NCBI RefSeq assembly: GCF_001426245.1
Contig: NZ_LMCM01000001.1
Span: forward strand, 1 to 64,000
Direction: 5' to 3'
Origin: Phycicoccus sp. Root101
GTDB taxonomy: Bacteria; Actinomycetota; Actinomycetes; Actinomycetales; Dermatophilaceae
DNA: 64,000 nucleotides
Below the pieces are notes generated by a model that saw only the letters and a program-made list of their open reading frames with translations, ran no database searches and was not told the DNA's origin. Shown in pieces: positions 46,893-55,809 of this stretch. Position 1 is the first letter of the stretch, and each line of letters begins with the position of its first letter. Both the position numbers and the translations under genes were made by a program.

Positions 46893-47117
46893 ATGGGACT
46901 GTTCAACCCAGGAAGCGGCACTGGCGGTCAGCGGGCCAGGGCCCAACGACTCGACACGCTGCTCGGCATCATCGGGGTCTTCACCTTCATGGCCGTCGTG
47001 CAGACGGTCGTCCTGGAGGTGCGCGGGGAGCCGGCGGGAACATCCGCCGTGCTCCTCGCGGTCCTCCTCGCGATCCTGTACGCGGTCTGGCGAGCACGGA
47101 AGAACACCGGAGTCTGA
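46893..47117 (+). CDS. Small two-segment membrane protein
   Basis: This 74-residue protein has a Gly/Arg-rich N-terminus, two hydrophobic segments (about 23-43 and 50-66) and a basic end (RARKNTGV). No family is recognised. It lies between the permease and the regulator gene on the same strand, 27 bp and 18 bp away, so it is part of the sugar operon. It has no clear ribosome-binding site. A role as a small transporter accessory is possible but unsupported. Confidence 0.6.
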   Translation: MGLFNPGSGTGGQRARAQRLDTLLGIIGVFTFMAVVQTVVLEVRGEPAGTSAVLLAVLLAILYAVWRARKNTGV

Positions 47118-47135
47118 GCCTCCAGGACGGGTGTC

Positions 47136-48230
47136 ATGACAACCATTGGCGACGTTGCCAAGGCCGCGGGAGTGTCCGTGGCGACGGTCTCGCGCGCGCT
47201 GCGCGGCGTCGACCGCGTCAGCCCGCGCACCCGGGACCGCGTCCTCGCGGCGGCCACCGAGCTGCACTACGTCGCCTCCCCCGCCGCCACCTCCCTGGTC
47301 TCGGGGCGGACGCGGGGCATCGGGGTCATCACGCCGTACTTCAACCGGTGGTTCTTCGCCACCGTCGTGACCGGCATCGAGAAGGCGCTGCGCGACGAGG
47401 GGCACCACGTGCTGCTGTGCGACCTCGAGAGCCACACCTTCGACGCCCGCCTGCCCATCACCCAGAACATGCTCTGGAAACGGGTCGACGGGGTCATCAT
47501 CCTCAACGTGCCGCCCGACCCGCAGGAGCGCGACCTGCTCGACCGGCTGGGCCTGCCCGTCGTCACCGTCGGCAACCGCCAGCCGGGGTGGCCGTCCGTC
47601 CGCATCGACGACCGGGCCGCGATGGCGATGGCCGTCGAGTACGTCGTGGGGCTCGGGCACCGCGAGATCGCGTATGCCGGGACGGTGCCGGCCTCGGTGT
47701 CGCACCTGCAGACCCCGTTCGACCGCCGGGAGGCGTTCGACGAGGTGCTGGCCCGGCACGGCATACCGAACCGTCCGGAGTGGACCCTGCGGTGCGACTG
47801 GACCGCTGACGGTGCCGCCGAGCACGCCGATCGGTTGTTCGCCGCCGCGGAGCGACCCACCTGCGTCGTCGCCGCCTCCGACGAGATGGCCTTCGGGGTG
47901 ATCAGTGCCGCCCGTCGGCGCGGCCTGCAGGTCCCCGGCGACGTGTCGGTCATCGGCATCGACGACCACGTCCACTCCCGCATCCACGACCTCACGACGG
48001 TGCGCCAGGACGTCGAGGCGCAGGGCCGGCACGCCGGCTCGCTCATGCTCTCGGCGCTGCACGGCCACGACGTGAGCAGCACGCACGACGAGGTCCTCGG
48101 GGTCGAGCTCGTGGTCCGTGGCTCGACGGCACCGCCCTCACGCTCCCGGGCGAACCGGACCGACCGCCCGACGCGGGCGCGCACGGCACCGAGGTCCGGT
48201 GCCCTCGGTGCCGTACAGGCGCCTGCCTGA
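47136..48230 (+). CDS. LacI-family transcriptional regulator
   Basis: This 364-residue repressor has an N-terminal helix-turn-helix plus hinge helix (IGDVAKAAGVSVATVSRALR, then TRDRVLAAATELHYVASP) and a periplasmic-binding-protein-like sensor domain (about 62-335). It ends with a basic tail of about 25 residues. It is the last gene of the sugar ABC operon. A LacI-type operator (AAACGTTT core) covers the -10 box of that operon, so the most likely role is sugar-relieved repression of the transporter and itself. Confidence 0.93.
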   Translation: MTTIGDVAKAAGVSVATVSRALRGVDRVSPRTRDRVLAAATELHYVASPAATSLVSGRTRGIGVITPYFNRWFFATVVTGIEKALRDEGHHVLLCDLESHTFDARLPITQNMLWKRVDGVIILNVPPDPQERDLLDRLGLPVVTVGNRQPGWPSVRIDDRAAMAMAVEYVVGLGHREIAYAGTVPASVSHLQTPFDRREAFDEVLARHGIPNRPEWTLRCDWTADGAAEHADRLFAAAERPTCVVAASDEMAFGVISAARRRGLQVPGDVSVIGIDDHVHSRIHDLTTVRQDVEAQGRHAGSLMLSALHGHDVSSTHDEVLGVELVVRGSTAPPSRSRANRTDRPTRARTAPRSGALGAVQAPA

Positions 48231-48248
48231 GCCCTGGTCGGCCCAGCG

Positions 48249-48266
48249 CGGGCCTTCTCGGGCCCG
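48249..48266. terminator. Short hairpin between convergent genes
   Basis: CGGGCC (48249-48254) pairs with GGCCCG (48261-48266) around a 6-nt loop, between the LacI and amino-acid permease stops. It is a weak candidate. Confidence 0.4.
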
Positions 48267-48278
48267 TCCGGCCGTCGT

Positions 48279-49715
48279 CTAGTTGACCGAGCCCTCGCGC
48301 TCGCCGAGCTCCTCCGGGTCGCGGATGTAGGTCTTCTTGGCCCGCAGCGCCCGGTTGGCGAACCAGGTGATCGCCCAGAGCACCACGCCGATGGCCAGCA
48401 GGATCCCGGCGATCTTGTACTGCTCCCCCGCTCGGCCGGTGACCGGCAGCACGAAGAAGAAGCAGAGCAGGGCGCCGACGACCGGCAGCACGGTCGGTGC
48501 GACGAAGTGCTTCCGGTCGATGGTGTCCTTGCGGAGCACGAGGACGCAGATGTTGACGATCGTGAAGACGCCGAGCAGCAGCAGCGACGTCGTCCCACCG
48601 AGCGTCTCCGTGGCCGAGGTGCTCGCCCCGGAGACGTAGGTGATCAGGCCGAAGGCGAGCAGCGTCGTGAAGATGATCGCCGCCCACGGCGTCTGCCGCG
48701 ACGAGTGGACCTTGCCCAGGAAGGGCGGCAGCACCTCCTGGCGGGCCATGCCGTAGAGCAGCCGGCTCGCCATGAGCATGTTGATCAGCGCCGAGTTGGC
48801 CACGGCGAACATCGAGATGAAGGGCAGCAGGGTGTCGATCGGCACGCCGGGCGCGGCCCGCTCGACGACGGTCACCAGCGGGGTCTCGCTGTCCCCGAGG
48901 ATGCCGACGGGCACGATGGCCACCGAGAAGAGCGCGACGAGCACGTAGATGACACCGGTGACGCTGATGCCGGTGATCATCATCTTGGGGAAGTTCTTGA
49001 CCGGGTCCTTGGTCTCCTCGGCCATGTTGACCGAGTCCTCGAAGCCGACCATCGCGAAGAACGCGAGGGACGTCGCCGCCGTGACGGCCAGGAACGCGCT
49101 CTTGTCGCTCGGGCTGTCGAACACCATGGTCCGGCTGAAGTCGGTCTTGCCGGCGAACAGGGCGTAGAACCCGACGAGGATGACGAGCAGCAGACCGGAC
49201 AGCTCGACGAGGGTGAGCACGATGTTGGCCCGCACGCTCTCGCCGACGCCACGGAAGTTCACGACCGCGACGAGGGCCATGAACGCCAACGCCACGACGA
49301 GGATCAGCGAGGTGTTGTCGCTGTCGAGCCCGAACCCCTTGGCCATGTTGGACGCGAACGCCCTCGACGCGGTCGAGGCGCTCGTGATGCCGGAACACAT
49401 CACGGTGAAGGCGACGATGAAGGTCAGGAAGTGCACCCCGAAGGCCTTGTGCGTGTAGAGCGCCGCCCCGGCAGCCTGCGGGTACTTCGTCACGAGCTCG
49501 AGGTAGGAGAACGCGGTGATCATGGCGATGCCGAAGGCCACGATGAACGGCACCCACGCCGCCCCACCGACCTCCTGGGCCACCTTGCCGGTGAGGGCGT
49601 AGACACCGGTGCCGAGGATGTCGCCCACGATGAACAGCAGCAGGAGCTTGGGACCCATCACCCGCTTGAGCTCGGTCTGTTCTTCCCCGGTGTCGACGTT
49701 CGTGGTCGTGGACAT
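48279..49715 (-). CDS. APC-family amino-acid permease
   Basis: This 478-residue membrane protein has about twelve segments. The first holds the APC signature FIVGDILGTGVYALTGKVA. SYLELVTKYPQAAGAALYT is followed by FAMVGFEDSVNMAEETKDP in segment 6, as in the cationic amino-acid/YfnA-like group. The substrate is unknown. Upstream of its ATG lies a GGAGG-like site. It is convergent with the LacI gene and on the same strand as parE, 105 bp after parE's stop. Confidence 0.9.
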   Translation of the reverse strand: MSTTTNVDTGEEQTELKRVMGPKLLLLFIVGDILGTGVYALTGKVAQEVGGAAWVPFIVAFGIAMITAFSYLELVTKYPQAAGAALYTHKAFGVHFLTFIVAFTVMCSGITSASTASRAFASNMAKGFGLDSDNTSLILVVALAFMALVAVVNFRGVGESVRANIVLTLVELSGLLLVILVGFYALFAGKTDFSRTMVFDSPSDKSAFLAVTAATSLAFFAMVGFEDSVNMAEETKDPVKNFPKMMITGISVTGVIYVLVALFSVAIVPVGILGDSETPLVTVVERAAPGVPIDTLLPFISMFAVANSALINMLMASRLLYGMARQEVLPPFLGKVHSSRQTPWAAIIFTTLLAFGLITYVSGASTSATETLGGTTSLLLLGVFTIVNICVLVLRKDTIDRKHFVAPTVLPVVGALLCFFFVLPVTGRAGEQYKIAGILLAIGVVLWAITWFANRALRAKKTYIRDPEELGEREGSVN

Positions 49716-49820
49716 GCAGAACCTCCTGGTCGCGGAGGTCGCCCTTCACGACCCCTGCAGGGCCCCACACTGACGCAGTTCGCCCACCTCGGCAACGAGC
49801 AACGCTGGTGGGCGGCGCCG

Positions 49821-51968
49821 TCAGGCGTCGATGCGCTCCCGGTCGAGCTCGGCTGCCGACTCGACGATGAAGTCCTTCCGGGGACCCACGTCGTTGCCCA
49901 TGAGGAGGTCGAACACGTTCTCGGCCATCTCGGCGTCCGCGAGCGTCACGCGCCGCAGGGTCCGGTGCCGCGGGTCCATCGTGGTCTCCGCGAGCTGGTC
50001 GGCATCCATCTCGCCGAGGCCCTTGTAGCGCTGCAGCGGCTGCTTGATGTTCTTCCCGCGCTTGCCGAGGGAGGCGACCGTCGTCCGCATCTCCTTCTCG
50101 GAGTAGGTGTAGATGAGGTCGTTCTTCTTGGCACCGTTGTTGACGACCTCGATCCGGTGCAACGGGGGCACGGCGGCATACACCCTCCCGGCCTCGACCA
50201 GCGGGCGCATGTAGCGGAAGAAGAGGGTGAGCAGCAGCGTCCGGATGTGGGCGCCGTCGACGTCCGCGTCGGTCATGATGATGACCTTGCCGTAGCGCGC
50301 CGCGTCGAGGTCGAACGAGCGCCCGGAACCGGCCCCGATCACCTGGATGATCGCGGCGCACTCGGCGTTCTTGAGCATGTCCGAGACCGAGGCCTTCTGG
50401 ACGTTGAGGATCTTGCCGCGGATCGGCAGCAGCGCCTGGTAGTCGCTGGAGCGGGCGAGCTTGGCGGTGCCGAGGGCGCTGTCGCCCTCGACGATGAACA
50501 GCTCGGACTTCTCGACCTCGGACGACCGGCAGTCGGCGAGCTTGGCAGGCAGCGTCGACGACTCGAGGGCGTTCTTGCGACGCTGGGTCTCCTTGTGCAG
50601 CCGGGCGCTGATCCGCGACTTCATCTCGGAGACGACCTTCTCCAGCAGCAGGGCCGCCTGGGCCTTCTCGCCCCGCTTCGTGGAGGTCAGGAGGCTGGTG
50701 AGCTCCTGCTCGACGACCTTGGAGACGATCGCGCGGACCGCGTTGGTCCCGAGGACCTCCTTGGTCTGCCCCTCGAACTGCGGCTCGGCCAAGCGGACCG
50801 TGACCACGGCGGTGAGGCCGGCGAGGACGTCGTCCTTCTCGGGCTTGTCGCTGCCGACCTTGAGGCGACGGCTGTTCACCTCGAGCTTCTTGCGGAACAC
50901 CTTGAGCAGCGCCTGCTCGAAGCCGGCGATGTGGGTGCCGCCCTTGGGCGTGGCGATGATGTTGACGAAGGAGCTGACCTTCGCGTCGTACCCGGTGCCC
51001 CACCGGACCGCGATGTCGACGCCGCACTCGCGCTCGACGGCGGTCGGGGTCATGTGCCCCTTGCCGTCCAGGACCGGCACCGTCTCGGTGAAGGTGCCCG
51101 TGCCCTGCAGCCGCCACACCTCGGTCACCGCGGTGTCGGGGGCGAGGAACTCGGCGAACTCGGAGATGCCGCCGTCGTGGACGAAGGTCTCCTCGTGCGG
51201 CCCGTCGGCCCCCGGGGTGCCGGGAAGCCCACGCTCGTCGCGGATGACGATGGTGAGCCCCGGGACCAGGAACGAGGTCTGGCGCGCGCGCGAGACCAGG
51301 CTGGGGTAGTCGAACGCCGCGTCCTTGAGGAAGATCTGCTCGTCGGCCCAGTAACGCACCCGGGTGCCGGTGACGCCCCGCCTGGCCTTGCCGACGACGG
51401 CCAGCTCGCTGGAGCGCTCGTAGGGTGTGAAGGCGTGGTCCGGCGCCTTGTCCGCGGTCGCCACGTCCGGGAAGTACCCGGGCTCGCCGCGGCGGAAGCT
51501 CATCGCATAGGTCTTGCCGGTCCGGTCGACCTCGACGTCGAGGCGTGCCGAGAGGGCGTTGACCACGGACGCACCGACGCCGTGCAGACCACCGGACGCG
51601 GTGTAGGAACCGCCGCCGAACTTGCCCCCCGCGTGCAGCTTGGTGAAGACGACCTCGACCCCGGTGAGGCCGGTGCGCGGCTCGATGTCCACCGGGATGC
51701 CACGACCGTTGTCGCGGACCTCCACCGACCCGTCGCGGTAGAGGATCACCTCGATGCGGTCGCAGTGACCGCCGAGCGCCTCGTCCACCGCGTTGTCGAT
51801 GATCTCCCACAGGCAGTGCATGAGGCCGCGGCCGTCGGTCGACCCGATGTACATGCCGGGACGCTTGCGCACGGCCTCGAGGCCCTCGAGGACCTGCAGG
51901 TGGTGGGCGCTGTAGTCCGACGTGGACTTCGTCGTCGCGGCCTTCTTCGCGGTGGTGGCTTCAGCCAC
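49821..51968 (-). CDS. parE: DNA topoisomerase IV subunit B
   Basis: This 715-residue GHKL ATPase subunit of a type IIA topoisomerase shows the ATP-binding motifs EIIDNAVDEALGG, DNGRGIPVD and GGLHGVGASVVNALS. A transducer domain follows, then the TOPRIM motifs EGDSALGTAK and MTDADVDGAHIRT, and the C-terminal RYKGLGEMDADQL. A basic 15-residue tail precedes the domain. GTG 51968 follows GAAGGG. It is oriented against parC, 7.6 kb away, instead of running in series with it. Confidence 0.94.
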   Translation of the reverse strand: MAEATTAKKAATTKSTSDYSAHHLQVLEGLEAVRKRPGMYIGSTDGRGLMHCLWEIIDNAVDEALGGHCDRIEVILYRDGSVEVRDNGRGIPVDIEPRTGLTGVEVVFTKLHAGGKFGGGSYTASGGLHGVGASVVNALSARLDVEVDRTGKTYAMSFRRGEPGYFPDVATADKAPDHAFTPYERSSELAVVGKARRGVTGTRVRYWADEQIFLKDAAFDYPSLVSRARQTSFLVPGLTIVIRDERGLPGTPGADGPHEETFVHDGGISEFAEFLAPDTAVTEVWRLQGTGTFTETVPVLDGKGHMTPTAVERECGVDIAVRWGTGYDAKVSSFVNIIATPKGGTHIAGFEQALLKVFRKKLEVNSRRLKVGSDKPEKDDVLAGLTAVVTVRLAEPQFEGQTKEVLGTNAVRAIVSKVVEQELTSLLTSTKRGEKAQAALLLEKVVSEMKSRISARLHKETQRRKNALESSTLPAKLADCRSSEVEKSELFIVEGDSALGTAKLARSSDYQALLPIRGKILNVQKASVSDMLKNAECAAIIQVIGAGSGRSFDLDAARYGKVIIMTDADVDGAHIRTLLLTLFFRYMRPLVEAGRVYAAVPPLHRIEVVNNGAKKNDLIYTYSEKEMRTTVASLGKRGKNIKQPLQRYKGLGEMDADQLAETTMDPRHRTLRRVTLADAEMAENVFDLLMGNDVGPRKDFIVESAAELDRERIDA

Positions 51969-52349
51969 GGGGTTCCCTTCTCGGTGCTCTGGCGGCCAGG
52001 TCGCTGACCGGTCCCCGCAGGGTAACCCGCGGCGCGGACAGGGCCGCGCAGGCACGCGGCACGTCCCGGGGTCGGTGGGCGTTGGTCCCATCGCGGGGCG
52101 ACGGACCTGGCCCAGGGCCCCGTCCGGACCGATCTGGACCCGCCCGGACCCATCCACCGGACACCTGACCTACGAATCACCTGTTGCGACATGACATGAC
52201 CCACATGGTGACCCAATACGAGCCGGGAAGAACGTGGCGTGCTTGACTGTTCTAACCGGCGCCGGACCCGGAAAGTTGTCTCACCCCTGTGACAACCCCG
52301 AACCGGCGGAGGACGTCTCATGGAGACAGACGAATGAAGGAAGGCTGAC
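51969..52349. other. Divergent parE / DUF7455 control region
   Basis: No gene is seen in these 381 bp. For parE, a leftward TACCCT (-10-like) lies around 52020-52030. For the rightward gene, TTGACT (52243-52248) is a possible -35 without a good -10. GTTGTC (52275-52280) and GACAAC (52291-52296) form an inverted repeat that could be an operator. Confidence 0.4.
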
Positions 52350-52571
52350 GTGACCACTGCACTGGCACCCTCTCTGAACGCGGCCGACCGCTGCGACCGC
52401 TGCGGCGCCCAGGCCTACGTGCGCGCTCGCCTTCACGCTGGTGGGGAACTGCTGTTCTGCGCCCACCACGGACGCGAGCACCTGCCGAAGCTGCGCGAGC
52501 ACGCCGACATCCAGGACGAGAGCGAGCGGCTCCACGAGACGCCCGCGACCGTGCCGGACGAGGACCGGTAG
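52350..52571 (+). CDS. DUF7455 small zinc-ribbon protein
   Basis: This 73-residue protein has the metal pattern DRCDRCGAQAYVRARL, then LLFCAHHGREH (C-x2-C and C-x2-H ligands), typical of the small actinobacterial DUF7455 family often found near sigA and parE. It is probably a zinc-stabilised protein of unknown role. GTG 52350 follows AAGGAAGG. sigA is not in this window, which departs from the usual neighbourhood. DUF456 starts 23 bp after its stop. Confidence 0.82.
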   Translation: MTTALAPSLNAADRCDRCGAQAYVRARLHAGGELLFCAHHGREHLPKLREHADIQDESERLHETPATVPDEDR

Positions 52572-52594
52572 ACCGGCCGCTCCACCACTCCCTC

Positions 52595-53077
52595 GTGGAG
52601 GCCACCCTGTGGGTCCCCGCCGTCCTGATCGTGATCGGGCTGGTGGGGATCGTCGTCCCCGTGCTGCCCGGGCTGCTGCTCGTGCTCGCGGCCGTGCTCA
52701 TCTGGGCCTTCGACACGGGTACGACCGCCGGCTGGTGGGTCTTCGCGCTCTGTGCGGCCCTCTACGTGGCCGGCATGGCCCTGCAGTACGCCCTCCCCGG
52801 TCGGCGCATGCGCGCGGCCGGGGTCCGTCGTTCGACGCTGCTGCTGGCGGTCCTGCTCGCCATCGTCGGGTTCTTCGTCATCCCGGTGGTGGGCGCCGCG
52901 GCGGGGTTCGTGGGCGGGATCTACCTCGTCGAGCTGGGCCACTCCCGCGACAGGTATGCCGCGTGGGCCTCGACCAGGGCCGCCCTCGGGGCGGTCTTCC
53001 TGTCGATCGGCATCGAGCTGTTGGCCGGGCTGGCGATCGCGACCACGTGGGTGGTCGCCGTGCTCGTCACGACCTGA
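52595..53077 (+). CDS. DUF456 membrane protein
   Basis: This 160-residue protein has four to five hydrophobic segments and the Gly-rich GFFVIPVVGAAAGFVGGIYLVE characteristic of DUF456, given here in two parts. It may form a Gly-zipper membrane unit. The function is unknown. GTG 52595 has no clear ribosome-binding site, and it may be translated from the DUF7455 mRNA. Its stop lies 3 bp from the stop of the convergent DUF3040 gene. Confidence 0.83.
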   Translation: MEATLWVPAVLIVIGLVGIVVPVLPGLLLVLAAVLIWAFDTGTTAGWWVFALCAALYVAGMALQYALPGRRMRAAGVRRSTLLLAVLLAIVGFFVIPVVGAAAGFVGGIYLVELGHSRDRYAAWASTRAALGAVFLSIGIELLAGLAIATTWVVAVLVTT

Positions 53078-53080
53078 CGG

Positions 53081-53515
53081 CTAGTACCCGCCTGCGCCGC
53101 CGTCCTTGCGACGGTCCCAGCGCTCTTCCATCCGGTCCATGAACGACCCGGCCGTCCGACGAGACCTGGGGCCCTTGCCCTGACCGGCCTTGGGCCGGGC
53201 CATCGGGTGGCGGACGGTTCCGTCCGGCTGGACCGCGCCGAGGGCCGCCTTGCCGCGCCGGGGCGGGGTCAGGGCGAAGGCCACGGCGGCGACCATGATG
53301 GCGAAGCCGATGGCCCCGATCCACATCGTGGTGTTGACCCCCACGAGCACGAGGGCGAGGCCGAGGACCACACCGACCACGCCGATGGCCACCCGTCGTC
53401 GGGCAGCCGCACGAGCACCGGCACCCTGCATCTGCGACGCGAACTTGGGGTCCTCGGCGTACAGAGCCTGCTCCATCTGCTCGAGCAGCTGCTGTTCGTG
53501 CTCTGAGAGCGGCAC
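53081..53515 (-). CDS. DUF3040 membrane protein
   Basis: This 144-residue protein begins MPLSEHEQQLLEQMEQALYA, the signature of DUF3040. It has two adjacent membrane segments (about 40-58 and 62-80) and a basic C-terminal region. GTG 53515 follows GGAGG. In many actinobacteria this gene stands before mraZ at the head of the division/cell-wall cluster and near dinB. Here dinB is upstream, but mraZ is not downstream. Confidence 0.9.
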   Translation of the reverse strand: MPLSEHEQQLLEQMEQALYAEDPKFASQMQGAGARAAARRRVAIGVVGVVLGLALVLVGVNTTMWIGAIGFAIMVAAVAFALTPPRRGKAALGAVQPDGTVRHPMARPKAGQGKGPRSRRTAGSFMDRMEERWDRRKDGGAGGY

Positions 53516-53706
53516 AGTGACCTCCTGGCAATCGGCGTGCATGTGCTCCAACGCGCCAGGCCGCCGATTCGTTGCGCCTGCGAAGGAGCATCTTTGCCGG
53601 TCGGTGGCGTGGCGCCGACACCATCAGGATATGTCGCGCAGCGGTGTTGCACCATCCGTTCGCCGGCACCCGTCGAGGTGATCTGCGTCAGGGACCAAGG
53701 ACCCGG

Positions 53707-54984
53707 TCAACGACCCGTCGCAGGGGGGTCACTGGGACGTCCCGGAGCACGTCGGTCGCGGTCCTTGTCGCTGATCAGGGCCGCCGGGCGGACGCTGCCG
53801 GCGCCGAACCGGGCACTGGCCCGGTCCACCGCCCGGTCCGCCTCCCGCCAGCCGTGGTCGGGCTCGTCGAGCAGGCCCTGGATGGGGGCACCCGCGCTGT
53901 CCACCAGACCCTCCATCCGCACCCCGACGAGGCGGATGCGGGCGCGCTGCAGGCCCAGCGCGTCATACAGGCTGCGCGCGGTCTCGTAGATCTCGCGGCT
54001 GACGTCGGTGGGGTCGCGCAGGGTCTTGCTTCGGGTGATCGTCGTGAAGTCCGAGAACCGCACGCGGACGGTCACGGTGCGTCCGAGCATGCCGGCGGAG
54101 CGGACCCGGGCCGCGGTGCGGTCGCTCAGCTTGAGCAGGTGGCGGTGGATCTGCACCGGGTCGTCGATGTCGAACTCGAACGTCTCGTCCGAACCGATGC
54201 TGCGCTCGCGGCGGACCGGTTCGACCCCTCGGGGGTCCCGACCCCACGACAGGTCGTGCAGGTGCGGGCCGGCCGACTCCCCCAGGGCTCGGCGCAGGGT
54301 GTCGAGGGGGGTGTGCGCGATGTCGGCGACGGTGTGCAGCCCGAGCCGCAGCAGCGTCTCCTCGGTCTTGTCGCCGACGCCCCACAGCGCGCCGACGGGG
54401 AGCTGCTGGACGAAGCTGACCACCTCGTCGCGGGGGACGACGACCAGGCCGTCGGGCTTGGCGAGGCCTGAGGCGAGCTTGGCGACGAACTTCGTCGGGG
54501 CGACGCCGACCGAGCAGGTGATGCCCTGCTCGTCGTGGATCGTGTCGCGGACCAGCTGGCCGATCCGCGCCGGGTTGCCGAGCCGACGGACCGAGCCCGC
54601 GACGTCGAGGAAGGCCTCGTCGAGCGAGAGGGGTTCGACGATGGGGGTGATGGTGTCGAAGGTGGCCATCACGGCGGCCGAGATCTGGCTGTAGAGCGCG
54701 TGGTCGGGGGCGATCACGGTGGCCTGCGGGCACAGGCGGCGGGCCCGCGACATCGGCATGGCCGATGCGACCCCGAAACGGCGGGCCTCGTAGGTCGCCG
54801 ACAGCACCACGCCACGGTTGCCGCCACCGCCGATGATGACCGGGGTGCCGACGAGGTCGGGACGACTGAGCAGGGATGCGGACGCGTAGAAGGCGTCCAT
54901 GTCGACGTGCAGGACGGTGCACCCGGTGTCGTCGGGCGGCCGGTCCGCACTGCGCGACGGCAGGGTGAACTGGCGACGGCTCAC
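53707..54984 (-). CDS. dinB: DNA polymerase IV (Y family)
   Basis: This 425-residue translesion polymerase extends across lesions with low fidelity. The palm motifs are VLHVDMDAFYASA (first catalytic Asp) and EPLSLDEAFLDVAG (Asp-Glu pair). YEARRFGVASAMPMSRARRL lies in the fingers, the HhH segment is LWGVGDKTEETLLRLG, and the little-finger domain runs to about 370. The last 50 residues are basic and disordered. No clear C-terminal clamp peptide is seen. GTG 54984 overlaps the methyltransferase stop as GTGA, which places dinB at the end of the SOS operon. Confidence 0.94.
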   Translation of the reverse strand: MSRRQFTLPSRSADRPPDDTGCTVLHVDMDAFYASASLLSRPDLVGTPVIIGGGGNRGVVLSATYEARRFGVASAMPMSRARRLCPQATVIAPDHALYSQISAAVMATFDTITPIVEPLSLDEAFLDVAGSVRRLGNPARIGQLVRDTIHDEQGITCSVGVAPTKFVAKLASGLAKPDGLVVVPRDEVVSFVQQLPVGALWGVGDKTEETLLRLGLHTVADIAHTPLDTLRRALGESAGPHLHDLSWGRDPRGVEPVRRERSIGSDETFEFDIDDPVQIHRHLLKLSDRTAARVRSAGMLGRTVTVRVRFSDFTTITRSKTLRDPTDVSREIYETARSLYDALGLQRARIRLVGVRMEGLVDSAGAPIQGLLDEPDHGWREADRAVDRASARFGAGSVRPAALISDKDRDRRAPGRPSDPPATGR

Positions 54985-55808
54985 GTGCGGGCGAGGACGT
55001 GGACCGCGGCGCCGAGCTGCCCGAGGAACGCGAACTCGGGGTGCCGGTTGGCGGCGGCCTCGAGCTCGAGCAGCGCGGCACGGTCGGCGTCGGAGTCGAT
55101 GAGCGCGGAGGGCACCAGGTCGCTGAACAGGCGGACCCCGTGGACGTCCTCCACGACGAGGCCGGTCTGCTCGACCATCGACCGGAGGGTGCTGGCGTCG
55201 AACCGCCGCGGCAGCGGGTCGGCTGCTCCCCAGCGCCCGTCCTCGCTGACGAGGGCCTGGTGGGCCTGGGTGAACTGGCCGGCGAGCACGCGGGCCAGGA
55301 CGACGGCGAGGCGCTGCGCCGCGACGATGCTCAGGTGTCCACCGGGGGCGACCACCCCGGCGAGGGCGGTGAGGGTGGCCTGGGGGTCGTCGACGACCTC
55401 GAGCGTGCCGTGGCAGCAGACGAGGTCGACCAGCCGGTCGCCGACGATGGCGGCGAGGGAGTCGGCGTCACCCTGCACGGCGGTGACGCGGTCGGCCACC
55501 CCGCGCTCGGCGCTGCGGCGGGACAGCGACGCCAGGGCGTCGGGGCTGGGGTCGACGACGACGACCTGGTGGCCGAGCTCGGCGAGCGGGACGGCGAGGC
55601 CGCCGGTGCCGCCACCGAGGTCGAGGACCCGCAACGGCTGGATGTCACCGTCGGCGCGGGCAGCCTGCTGGGCGGCGAGCAGACCGGTCACCGCGGTCCA
55701 CACCGCGGAGGTCCGCAATGCCGTCTCGACGCCACCGCGTCGGGTCCGCCACTGCTCGTCGGCCACCGCGGCCACCTCCTGTGCTTCCTGCTGGATCGTC
55801 CTGCTCAC
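54981..55808 (-). CDS. SAM-dependent methyltransferase in the SOS operon
   Basis: This 275-residue class I methyltransferase has motif I VLDLGGGTGGLAVPLAELG at about 62-80, motif II VVVVDPSPDAL and a post-motif VDLVCCHGTLEVVDD; GGHLSIVAAQ follows. The substrate is unknown; small molecule, tRNA and protein are all possible. GTG 55808 starts 1 bp after the dnaE2 stop, and its own stop overlaps dinB (GTGA). Coupling on both sides suggests a function tied to the repair polymerases or their lesion, which is inference. Confidence 0.85.
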   Translation of the reverse strand: MSRTIQQEAQEVAAVADEQWRTRRGGVETALRTSAVWTAVTGLLAAQQAARADGDIQPLRVLDLGGGTGGLAVPLAELGHQVVVVDPSPDALASLSRRSAERGVADRVTAVQGDADSLAAIVGDRLVDLVCCHGTLEVVDDPQATLTALAGVVAPGGHLSIVAAQRLAVVLARVLAGQFTQAHQALVSEDGRWGAADPLPRRFDASTLRSMVEQTGLVVEDVHGVRLFSDLVPSALIDSDADRAALLELEAAANRHPEFAFLGQLGAAVHVLART

Positions 55809-55809
55809 C

